Shown here piece after piece: positions 1 through 6,975 of a stretch of 64,000 bases of DNA. The translations under genes and the position numbers were made by a program. The stretch is from JACVRN01 sp036389255 (GTDB taxonomy: Bacteria > Acidobacteriota > Blastocatellia > Pyrinomonadales > Pyrinomonadaceae): positions 62,001-126,000 of the forward strand of contig DASVQI010000028.1 of assembly GCA_036389255.1 (NCBI GenBank), written 5' to 3'. Each line of letters begins with the position of its first letter. Position 1 is the stretch's first letter. The notes below the pieces were generated by a model. The model made no database searches. It was not told the origin of the DNA and saw only the letters and a program-made list of their open reading frames with translations.

Positions 1-107
1 CGACGGTTCTGCCGCTTATACAAATCACTTTCAGTGAAGTAAAAAAAGAGAAGGTCTCTTCGCGCAACGGCAGCGAAACCGTCTGGGAATGGGAGCCGGA
101 AAAATAA
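1..107 (+). CDS. C-terminal fragment of an unidentified protein
   Basis: An open frame enters from the left window edge (codons in phase with base 3) and ends at TAA 105-107, giving the last 34 residues of a protein. The tail is polar and ends in WEWEPEK. A second TAA follows directly. The fragment is too short to assign a family. It lies 116 bp upstream of the MM0924-like gene on the same strand, with a long hairpin between them. That it is coding is an inference from the open frame and its position. Confidence 0.45.
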   Translation, partial: TVLPLIQITFSEVKKEKVSSRNGSETVWEWEPEK

Positions 108-117
108 TAAAGCAGGT

Positions 118-203
118 GACGGGTGCCGGGGGTCAGGTTCCGGTGAAAAGAAAAGCAGTTCTCTTTCTTTTCACCGGAACCTGACACCTGAAACCCGACA
201 CCC
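118..203. repeat. Heptamer-period inverted repeat (hairpin)
   Basis: The two halves are inverted copies. The central 22 bp of each arm (gtcaggttccggtgaaaaga plus aa) pair perfectly around a 10-nt loop. Outside this, the right half reads as successive 7-mers ccggaac, ctgacac, ctgaaac, ccgacac. The same word family, in the other orientation, recurs between mreB and mreC near 33.5 kb. It could end the upstream transcript, but there is no clean U-tract. Confidence 0.8.
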
Positions 204-223
204 ATTCGAGAGGTGATTAAACG

Positions 224-451
224 ATGCAAGATTTTCTTTCCAGAATGATAGGGCGCAAGGTTGACATAAGCTGCGTGGGCGCGGCCTCTTTGCGCGGAGA
301 ATTGGTCAAGGTCGAAGGCGGCGTGCTTCATTTGAGAGATGAAGAGCACGGCATGGCCTACGTGTCTATAGACAAGATTGCCGTCGTCTGGGAGGCGCGC
401 GAAGACGATGCCCATCGTGCTGGCTTCGTCCCCCCGCTCAACAATCGCTGA
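224..451 (+). CDS. MM0924-family small protein (LSm/SH3-like fold expected)
   Basis: This is a 75-residue soluble protein. The pattern 'FLxxMIGRKVDISC-GAASLRGELVKVEGGVLHLRDEE' followed by 'AYVSIDKIAVVWE' matches the MM0924 family as I recall it. That family is made of very short proteins with an Sm-like beta-barrel pattern and no established function. The ATG follows GAGAGGTGA at good spacing, which fixes the start. The C-terminal 15 residues are variable and probably flexible. The gene stands alone between two hairpins, with the divergent or convergent neighbours about 100 bp away. Family assignment is fairly firm; a nucleic-acid-binding role would be an inference from the fold only. Confidence 0.75.
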   Translation: MQDFLSRMIGRKVDISCVGAASLRGELVKVEGGVLHLRDEEHGMAYVSIDKIAVVWEAREDDAHRAGFVPPLNNR

Positions 452-488
452 GGCTGTCTCTCCACAGTCAACATCAGCTCGAATGGTC

Positions 489-526
489 GAAGGCCGACCT
501 ACGCTTGCAAGCGTAGGTCGGCCTTC
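489..526. terminator. Perfect 38-bp palindrome between convergent genes
   Basis: Two 19-nt arms (gaaggccgacctacgcttg and its complement) pair without a mismatch. The site sits between a plus-strand gene ending at 451 and a minus-strand gene ending at 550, so it suits a bidirectional terminator. Neither side has a long U-tract. Confidence 0.65.
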
Positions 527-549
527 TCCAGTTCTTAACTGAAATTTAT

Positions 550-1140
550 CTACTCCGCTTTAGCCTGTAGCTGCGTGGGAAGCGGCACGCGGCGGAAACC
601 GTCCACGCGGCTCGACCAGTATTTGTTAAATGGCGAATAGATGACGCCGTAGCTGCGCGAAGAGTGATAAAAGCCTTTGTCATCCACGACTATGCCTACG
701 TGCGAGAGGCCGTTGAAGAAGACAAGGGTTCCGAACTGCGTCTTCTCTTCGGCAGTCGCGGGCTCGAAGCGAGCCCAGAGCGTGCGCGCGCTGCCTCTCC
801 AGAAGTCTATGCCAGCCGAATTAAATACGCTCCACACGAAGCCGGAACAATCGTAGCCGCGCGGGCCGGTCGAGCCGTAAATATAGGGCGCGCCTAAACG
901 CTCATCAATCGCAGCCATCAGAAGCTGGTTGAGCACGGGCGCATTTGTTCTCATCAACGCCGCCGCGCCTTCAGTCGGAACGTTGGCCGTAGAGAGTATG
1001 ACCGGGTCTGTTTCGAGCCTTGGGCCGCCCGCGGTAGTCGTGGCGACCGAAGTTTGACGGGTGGTTGTTTGAGCGTTAGTAAAAGTTACCGAGAGCAGGC
1101 ACAGCGCCATCGCGCAGAGGGAGAGTCTTATAAAAGCCAT
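550..1140 (-). CDS. Secreted NlpC/P60-family cysteine peptidase
   Basis: This 196-residue protein is a putative peptidoglycan endopeptidase acting outside the inner membrane. Residues 1-23 form a signal peptide ending ...TNA-QTT. The NlpC/P60 core follows: nucleophile Cys98 in GYDCSGFVW, His147 in LSHVGIVVDD, and a third polar residue probably supplied by His159 in FYHSS. The frame is open for 51 more codons upstream, but those give Cys/Pro/Arg-rich sequence unlike a leader. The signal peptide therefore places the start at the ATG ending at 1140. Ribosome binding is weak there. Residues 24-60 are a Thr-rich linker. Family usage supports hydrolysis of D-gamma-glutamyl-diaminopimelate-type bonds; the exact bond is not known. 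Confidence 0.85.
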   Translation of the reverse strand: MAFIRLSLCAMALCLLSVTFTNAQTTTRQTSVATTTAGGPRLETDPVILSTANVPTEGAAALMRTNAPVLNQLLMAAIDERLGAPYIYGSTGPRGYDCSGFVWSVFNSAGIDFWRGSARTLWARFEPATAEEKTQFGTLVFFNGLSHVGIVVDDKGFYHSSRSYGVIYSPFNKYWSSRVDGFRRVPLPTQLQAKAE

Positions 1141-1376
1141 AGATATAGGGAACCCTGAACTCCTTAAATTATTTTGTCTTGCTTGTGCTGCCTGTGGAGG
1201 GCAGAGCTTTACTGCTTGGCAGCACGGGGATACTACAGACCGAAGCCTTCGATTACAAGAGGCAATGTGACTGTCCCGCCACAGTCCACACACAGGGTAC
1301 CGTAACAGAACAAAGATGACCGAGGTTTCTATGAGTTGTTAGGCACGAAGGCGGAGCTTAATCGCACACGCGTCCC

Positions 1377-1405
1377 GTGACAAAACACTTTTCGGTCATT
1401 ATGAA
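1377..1405 (+). promoter_or_regulatory. Candidate sigma70-type promoter
   Basis: GTGACA (1377-1382) and TATGAA (1400-1405) are separated by 17 bp. Transcription would start near 1412, leaving a leader of about 26 nt before the ATG at 1438. The match is by eye, with no experimental support. Confidence 0.4.
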
Positions 1406-1437
1406 GCCAGAGTAACAACTTCAACATAGAATTCTTG

Positions 1438-2874
1438 ATGTCTGCCGTGTTAGCATTCGCGCCGAAAGGGAGGAGACCGCAAGATATGCTGTTTTTCACT
1501 AACAGGGCCTCAGAACTTAGTGTAGACGGCGCAACAAGGCTGCACCTTCTGGACAGATTGCAGGACGGAGGCTTTACGCCGCTCATACGCACGTCGCGGC
1601 TAACGGCCTTTGAGCAGGCGCTACAGGGGGCGGAGCGCGCAAAGGAGATGGAGCGTGCAATCGCGGCCCGGACGGAGGCGGAAGAGAACTCACTGTATGT
1701 GCGCGGCGACCTCTTCTCGATAGAAGACCACGTCTTCTATCTAATCTTCGGCGGCGCTGAGGACGACTTGGCGGGGATGCGCGCCGGTATCATTCACGGG
1801 CGCGATACTCTGGACTCGGAGAGAAAGCTCGACGCCTTCTGCCGCCGCGTGAGCGAAGCGCTTGACGCCATACGCAGCACAGCCTCGCACGAAGATGCTG
1901 CCTTGGCCTCTTTCGAGTGGCAGTCCGGCGAGAACGTAGTGGCGATTGAGGATTACACTCAGCAGGCCGCAGCCGACAGCGCTGTAGAGAAACGCCCGGC
2001 CCTGGAATCCCTTGAAGACATAGATGCGCGGCGGCTCCTTTATCGTATAGAAGAGGCTCAGGCGGCGGGCCGCGTGGCGGAGCTTCTGGCCAGCGAGAGC
2101 GAGAATCAGCCGCTCATAAACAGGCTGGCCGATGTCGGCCTGCTCAAGCGAGAAGTGCTGGTCAGTTGTCGCAAAGAGGGGCGCGCTCTGTTTCGTCTCC
2201 CTTCGATAGAGATGCTGACTATTATCACCGCCAGCAACGCCATGTGCAGTGAGTGCGGCGCGGCCCTGAGCGACGAGAAGGTCGAAGAGCTTGTGATGCT
2301 GACGGACATGGCCGGAGCCCTTTTGCACGACAGCACATGGCTGGTCAACCGCCTTCGCGCCTTGCTCAAAGAGATGGGCGTTCCGCAGAAAGCCATACGG
2401 CTGCTGCCCACTTCCGGCGACGGCGAAGCTCACATGGAAGTCACGGTTTCGGATGAGCTCTTCCTTTTCGTCTTGAGGGACGGCGACCTTGCGGTTAAGA
2501 ACGCCGCGCGAGCGCTGGATAAGCTGATAGATACGGAGGCGCAGCATCTGGTCGTAATCGTCACGGGCCGCATACAGGAGGACTCAAGGGTTCGGCTGCG
2601 CGAGCACGCTCGACGGCGCGCGCGGGGCGGCAACGAGGCGGAGGTGGTGCTGGTAGAAGGGATGGACGCGGCTGCGGGCGAGCTTCAACACGCCTTCGAG
2701 CGGGCCTCTCAACGCGCCCTTGCCGCAGAGTTGTGCGGGCTGGACGCAAGCCTTGGCTTCAGCGCGGGCTACATGATGGCCACGCGCTTTCGCCTGATGC
2801 AGCGACCGGACGCCCCGAGGGATTTGGCCGAACCTGCTGTCGGCGCTCTGGCCGGAAGCACCGGAGAAATCTGA
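1438..2874 (+). CDS. Conserved-looking hypothetical protein with winged-helix-like segment and CxxC
   Basis: This is a 478-residue soluble protein that I do not recognise. The start is the ATG at 1438, directly after an in-frame TTG. Residues ~1-180 form an alpha/beta region. Residues ~215-262 (LINRLADVGLLKREVLVSC then GRALFRLPSIEML) look like a winged helix. A CSEC motif follows at about residue 270, as in a half zinc ribbon. Residues ~285-440 hold two further alpha/beta stretches. No catalytic signature is visible and there is no signal peptide or membrane segment. It stands alone, 195 bp before the SIMPL gene. A regulatory or DNA-binding role is inference only. Confidence 0.6.
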   Translation: MSAVLAFAPKGRRPQDMLFFTNRASELSVDGATRLHLLDRLQDGGFTPLIRTSRLTAFEQALQGAERAKEMERAIAARTEAEENSLYVRGDLFSIEDHVFYLIFGGAEDDLAGMRAGIIHGRDTLDSERKLDAFCRRVSEALDAIRSTASHEDAALASFEWQSGENVVAIEDYTQQAAADSAVEKRPALESLEDIDARRLLYRIEEAQAAGRVAELLASESENQPLINRLADVGLLKREVLVSCRKEGRALFRLPSIEMLTIITASNAMCSECGAALSDEKVEELVMLTDMAGALLHDSTWLVNRLRALLKEMGVPQKAIRLLPTSGDGEAHMEVTVSDELFLFVLRDGDLAVKNAARALDKLIDTEAQHLVVIVTGRIQEDSRVRLREHARRRARGGNEAEVVLVEGMDAAAGELQHAFERASQRALAAELCGLDASLGFSAGYMMATRFRLMQRPDAPRDLAEPAVGALAGSTGEI

Positions 2875-2892
2875 AACAAGCCGGAAGTCCGC

Positions 2893-2960
2893 AGTTGCAG
2901 AAGGCAGAAGTGAAGAGGCTCTGGCCCTTCTACCTTCTGCCTTTTGCCTTCTACCCTGCC
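2893..2960. repeat. Heptamer tract with fold-back (gcagaag family)
   Basis: The left part reads gcagaag, gcagaag, tgaagag. The right part reads cttctac, cttctgc, cttttgc, cttctac, largely the complement of the left. The period is 7 bp on both sides of a short centre. It lies downstream of the gene ending at 2874 and may also serve as its terminator. Confidence 0.7.
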
Positions 2961-3071
2961 TTTACGTTGTGGCTACACCCCGGGCGCTGTGGTTAACCAC
3001 ATATGTCGCTAAGCAAAGCTTCTTTAAGCTCTGCGTCAAGATGGCGGCATTGGGAGGTGCCATAAAAAATC

Positions 3072-3821
3072 ATGAGTGTAGAAAGAAACGGACACGTATT
3101 TAACGCCGGGTTTGCGATTGCAGTGGCTCTTGTACTTTCGTCAATCGTCGGCGCATGGGCTTACACGCACGCTAAAAAGGGCGAGCAGACGGTGGCTGTC
3201 ACGGGCTCTGCCAAAAAGCGCATTAAATCTGACCTGGTCATCTGGAAGGCTGCGGTCACTTATCAATCAACCGAGTTGTCAGATGCCTACAAGTCGCTCT
3301 CCGACAACGTGCCGCGCGTCAAACAGTACCTGATTTCAAAGGGCATACCTGAAAATCAGATAACCATCTCGTCAATTACGGCAACGACTCTGAAGGGCAA
3401 GACGCGCGACGAGTCGGGCGAAGAGACCGAAAGCGGAAAGATTACCGGCTATACCCTCAGGCAGGAGCTTGAGGTTCGCTCGAACGACGTGGACAAGGTA
3501 GCGCAGATAGCGCGCGAGGCCACAGAGTTGATTAATCAGGGGATACTGCTGGAATCGGGCGCGCCTGAATATCATTACACGAAGCTGGGCGAGCTGAAGA
3601 TTGCCATGCTGGCAGAAGCGGCCAAGGACGCCAAGGAGCGCGCAAAGCAGATTGCCTCCAGCACCGGCAGCGATATAGGCAGCGTACGCTCCGCCAAGAT
3701 GGGCGTCATGCAGATAACGCCCGCCGACTCTAACGAAGTCTCGGACTACGGGATGAACGACACGACCGCTCTTGAGAAGGACATCACTGCGGTCGTCAAC
3801 GTCAGCTTCGCCATAGACTAA
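3072..3821 (+). CDS. SIMPL domain (DUF541) protein, membrane-anchored
   Basis: A 249-residue protein with one N-terminal membrane segment (residues ~13-32, GFAIAVALVLSSIVGAWAYT) followed by a periplasmic SIMPL domain. Family features seen are VTGSAKKRIKSDLV near residue 45, the repeated N/Q-rich beta strands (GIPENQITISSITATT), the segment EVRSNDVDKVAQIAREATEL, and an alpha-helical ERAKQIASSTG stretch before the closing VNVSFAID strand. The length is typical of the family. GGAGGTG lies 12 nt before the ATG. The role of SIMPL proteins is poorly defined; links to envelope stress have been reported in some species. The gene ends just before a bidirectional terminator shared with the convergent CAP gene. 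Confidence 0.85.
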   Translation: MSVERNGHVFNAGFAIAVALVLSSIVGAWAYTHAKKGEQTVAVTGSAKKRIKSDLVIWKAAVTYQSTELSDAYKSLSDNVPRVKQYLISKGIPENQITISSITATTLKGKTRDESGEETESGKITGYTLRQELEVRSNDVDKVAQIAREATELINQGILLESGAPEYHYTKLGELKIAMLAEAAKDAKERAKQIASSTGSDIGSVRSAKMGVMQITPADSNEVSDYGMNDTTALEKDITAVVNVSFAID

Positions 3822-3879
3822 GAGAGTCTTTCACTGGGGCGAGAGCTTCTACACTCTCCCTTTCGTCTCAAAAGAAGAA

Positions 3880-3915
3880 AAAGGAGCGCGACTGTCACGA
3901 CAGTCGCGCTCCTTT
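3880..3915. terminator. Bidirectional intrinsic terminator
   Basis: Two perfect 17-nt arms (aaaggagcgcgactgtc and its complement) flank a 2-nt loop. A-rich DNA on the left gives a U-tract on the minus strand and TTTGAACCTTTT gives one on the plus strand. It separates the convergent SIMPL and CAP genes. Confidence 0.85.
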
Positions 3916-3959
3916 GAACCTTTTCTACAGGCCGGGGCGGCCCGCAGATTCTTTGACAA

Positions 3960-4718
3960 CTAAAGCTTTCTTGCCTTCGGCGGTGCCGTTTGAGTCGCGG
4001 CAGGCTGTGCGGGCCCGCCCGTCGTGTTCTGCGCGGGCTTGTCCGTGAATCCTCCGGCGAAGGTGCAGACGCACATGCCGCCGAAGAGTGGATGGCTGCC
4101 GCAAGCGACGCCCGTGACGATGTAGCTGCTGTTGAAAATGTTGTTGCGGTGGCCGCGCGACGGGACGCCGTCGTCAATGAGTAGGTTGATGACGATGTCG
4201 CGTGCCGTGCCGCTATCGTAGGCAATGTTCTCGCTGATGGGCGTCTTCCACTCGCCGTAGCGGGCCACGCGCTCCCACGAGAAGCTCTTGTCTTTGCCCT
4301 GATGGCTCACGTCCCCCGACTTCCCCTGGTCATAGGACTGATCCTTAGCGCCGAGGCACATGCCCTTCGAGACCTGAAGCGGCGGAAGCGGTCTGGCCCC
4401 ACGCAGGAAATTGATGGCGTCTTCGAGTGCGGTCGCGCCTTCTACGGTCACAACGGCGGGAACGCCCGGCTGCTTGAGCGTCTTGCCCTGATAATATTTT
4501 CTGAGCGACTCAAGATAGCTGGCGTACTGGGCCGGATTGGTTCGGGCCAGATTCATCTCCTCAAGAACGGCCTTTTCAAGGGGCGAGAGCGTGTAATCGT
4601 CGCCGCCCGGCACGGTCTGCGAAAGGGCCGTCGCGCATAAGAGGCTGAGTAGAAACGTTAAGGAGAAGATGACCGGAACGGCCCGGCGTAAAGCGAAACG
4701 AAAGATTCTGTAACTCAT
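3960..4718 (-). CDS. Secreted CAP (SCP/PR1)-domain protein
   Basis: A 252-residue protein with a signal peptide or anchor (residues ~13-34) and a CAP domain at residues ~43-225. The usual CAP cavity residues can be seen: His139 in VSHQG, Glu163 in SENIAY and His190 in RGHRNNIF. Residues ~55-66 (MNLARTNPAQYA) are the family's opening helix. The tail after residue 225 is Pro/Thr/Gln/Lys-rich and probably disordered. The domain is common in secreted bacterial proteins whose biochemical role is mostly unknown. The ATG at the right end precedes a clear hydrophobic leader. The gene is monocistronic, with its terminator at 3880-3915. Confidence 0.85.
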   Translation of the reverse strand: MSYRIFRFALRRAVPVIFSLTFLLSLLCATALSQTVPGGDDYTLSPLEKAVLEEMNLARTNPAQYASYLESLRKYYQGKTLKQPGVPAVVTVEGATALEDAINFLRGARPLPPLQVSKGMCLGAKDQSYDQGKSGDVSHQGKDKSFSWERVARYGEWKTPISENIAYDSGTARDIVINLLIDDGVPSRGHRNNIFNSSYIVTGVACGSHPLFGGMCVCTFAGGFTDKPAQNTTGGPAQPAATQTAPPKARKL

Positions 4719-4990
4719 GGGGGAATGAAACTCCTATGCTTTCCCGAAGAAGCAAGTTAGATGATTGATTATTCAAGCGGGCCCGGATGGGCCAGTCGAG
4801 GCTTGAACTCTGCTTTTACGTGAAATTTTTAGACAAGTCAACCGGAAACCGGCAGTCGAGAAACGAAGCTGCGGCACGGGCGCTTTCAAAAAGTATTTGA
4901 CAACCGTGCCGCGCGCGGGCGAATCTTAAAGACCGGGTCGCCTGAAGAGCAAAGACCGCAGACTGTAATCCCTCTATGGAGTTTTGAAGT

Positions 4991-6298
4991 ATGAGAAGAC
5001 AGGTATTCCCCTCTGCGCTACTGTTTCTGGCGCTGGCTGTTTTGAGCGCGCAGGCACAGAACACTTCTCCTTCCACTACGCAGACACGTCCCAGAACTAT
5101 AGGGTCGCAGCAGCAACAGGGCAGCACTAGCGCCGCGCCTTCTCCTACTCCGCGCGCGCCCGCCACGACGCAGCTTCCTGCCGCGAACCCGCCGACTAGC
5201 ACTACGACTACCACGCAGCCGCCTGTTTCGTCCACGCTTCCGTCGCAGAGCGTAAGCCAAACGCCGCTTCCTGCCGCGACTTCGCTCGCTGTCGGCAAGG
5301 TGCGCGCGCGCATACAGGAAGCCGAGCGCCTCTTCAGAACCAGACCGCAGCCTACGTCCATGTCAACGGACAGGCTCTTGTTTGTCACGCTCGCGGCGCT
5401 TGACCCTTCCACGTCGCAGGTTCATTTAATCACGCTGCCGAAAGACCTTTTCCTGCGTCGTGGCTCAGAGGCCACGGTGACGACTCAGCAAGGCGCTACG
5501 GTGAACGTGCGAATCGTGCGGGCCAACGGTGTCAACACTGCCGTCACGGTTTTCGAGAGCGCCACGAACCGCTCTTTCGTGCCGCTTCTGGTCGAATACC
5601 CTATTGAGCGCAACGGCTATTTGCGGGAGATGGCTTACTACACTTCGGCGCATCCGGCGCTTCTCTCCGCAGACATTGTCAACGCGGGCAAAGCCTACAC
5701 GCGCACGATGCTTGATTTGGCCGCGCGACGCTTGCGCGACAAGGGCGTCTTCATCTCGCCGCAGATTCTGGACATAGCCGAGCGGCTACTGATAGTCGAG
5801 CACGTAGACCACACGCGCTTTCTCAGGGAGAACCGGCTGGCGCTCTACGAAGAAATCTTTTCGCTCTACGCTTTGAACGAATTGAAGACCTATAACTATT
5901 CGGTCAGCACGGCCGGGGCGGGCGGGCTGGTGCAGATGATTCCTTCCACCTACCAGATGATAAGGCGGCTGCATCCGGGAGTAGGGCTCAACCCGGATTT
6001 CGTTCTGGGGATGCGAAATCACGGAAACGCTCTGGAAGCCATGCTGCTCTACATGTACGACGTGTGGAACAACCTCATGTCCAATCCGGATGTCTCTTAC
6101 GCGCTGAGCGCAAAGTGGGCCACGCCCGCAGACCTTATGGCAGCCGGTTATAACTCCAATCCGGCGCGCCTGCCGCTCTACATTCGGCGGGCCGGCGCGG
6201 CTTGGCGCGCGCAGATTCCTTCTGAGACGCAGATGTACCTGCAAATCTACCGCTCGGTCGAAAGCCTGATTCCCATGAAGGCCCGTAGCGGGTCATAA
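4991..6298 (+). CDS. Secreted lytic-transglycosylase-like (SLT) protein with Thr/Pro-rich linker
   Basis: This 435-residue protein has a signal peptide (1-22, ...LSAQAQ). A Ser/Thr/Pro/Gln-rich low-complexity linker follows (23-100), then a beta-rich segment (~125-205) and a C-terminal SLT-like domain (~265-400). The putative catalytic Glu297 (NELKTYN) sits eleven residues before AGAGGLVQMIP (308-318), matching the E...AGAxGLMQ spacing of family 1 transglycosylases. GYNSNP at 386-391 stands where AYNAG is usual. It should cleave peptidoglycan glycan strands, but the variant motifs leave room for a non-catalytic binding role. TTGACA at 4897-4902 could be the -35 of its promoter, though the -10 is poor. 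The lipoprotein gene follows 18 bp downstream and is probably co-transcribed. Confidence 0.75.
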   Translation: MRRQVFPSALLFLALAVLSAQAQNTSPSTTQTRPRTIGSQQQQGSTSAAPSPTPRAPATTQLPAANPPTSTTTTTQPPVSSTLPSQSVSQTPLPAATSLAVGKVRARIQEAERLFRTRPQPTSMSTDRLLFVTLAALDPSTSQVHLITLPKDLFLRRGSEATVTTQQGATVNVRIVRANGVNTAVTVFESATNRSFVPLLVEYPIERNGYLREMAYYTSAHPALLSADIVNAGKAYTRTMLDLAARRLRDKGVFISPQILDIAERLLIVEHVDHTRFLRENRLALYEEIFSLYALNELKTYNYSVSTAGAGGLVQMIPSTYQMIRRLHPGVGLNPDFVLGMRNHGNALEAMLLYMYDVWNNLMSNPDVSYALSAKWATPADLMAAGYNSNPARLPLYIRRAGAAWRAQIPSETQMYLQIYRSVESLIPMKARSGS

Positions 6299-6316
6299 GG
6301 CAAGGAGCCTGCGAAG

Positions 6317-6904
6317 GTGAAGTCTATGCTCTACAGCACAACTCGAAAAATAGCCGCAGCCTTGATGTTGTCGCTGCTCATCGCAGCGCCCGGCTGTAAG
6401 TATCTCAGCAGGACTTCGGATGACCAGACCGGGGAGGCTAACAAGCTACAGGAGGAGGCAGACCAGTTGGCCTCGAAAGTTGAAGAGGCCCACAATCAGA
6501 CCATGCAGAAGGAAGACGCGATTAAAGCCGAAAAGAAGGCTAAGACGCGCCAGCAGTTGAACGACGAAGAGTCAGCCCTCTACGACCAAGCCATCTCGGA
6601 TGCCAAATCAGCCGCAGAGAAATACGAGCAGGCCAGCAAGCTCAAGGTGGATGAAAAATACAGACAGTACCTAGACCTGCGCGCTCAGCTCATGCGAAAG
6701 GTGGGCGCGCACCTGACGGCCCTGAAAGAACTGCCCAACGCGCGCAAAGACACCAGCCGACAGGGCCAGAGGACGCTCCGCGACAAGCAGGCCGACATAA
6801 AAATCCGCGCCGACAAACTGAAAAAAGAGGTTGACGACCTGAAAGCTCAAGCCGAGAAGATGCAGAAAGAGAACGGCAGCAACTTCAAAGCCAAAAACGC
6901 CTGA
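6317..6904 (+). CDS. Coiled-coil lipoprotein of unknown function
   Basis: A 195-residue protein with an N-terminal signal ending in a lipobox-like IAAPGC (Cys27). It should be lipidated and membrane-attached. The rest is almost entirely charged alpha helix with heptad-like patterning: residues ~40-115 (Glu/Lys/Ala/Gln-rich) and ~140-190 (KLKKEVDDLKAQAEKMQ). AAGGAG lies 9 nt before the GTG at 6317, which makes GTG the likely start; the ATG at 6326 is the alternative. It follows the transglycosylase-like gene by 18 bp, so a shared envelope role is plausible. No enzymatic motif is visible. Confidence 0.75.
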   Translation: MKSMLYSTTRKIAAALMLSLLIAAPGCKYLSRTSDDQTGEANKLQEEADQLASKVEEAHNQTMQKEDAIKAEKKAKTRQQLNDEESALYDQAISDAKSAAEKYEQASKLKVDEKYRQYLDLRAQLMRKVGAHLTALKELPNARKDTSRQGQRTLRDKQADIKIRADKLKKEVDDLKAQAEKMQKENGSNFKAKNA

Positions 6905-6925
6905 CGAGATGGCAAAAGTAGAAAG

Positions 6926-6975
6926 ACGGAGGCGGAAGAAAGAGAAGCTTCTCTTTCTTCCGCTTCCTCTTTTTC
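6926..6975. terminator. Hairpin between convergent genes
   Basis: A perfect 32-bp palindrome (16-nt arm gcggaagaaagagaag, 6932-6963) has U-rich flanks on both strands (CCTCTTTTTCTT on the plus strand). It separates the lipoprotein gene from the ABC exporter gene. Confidence 0.8.
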
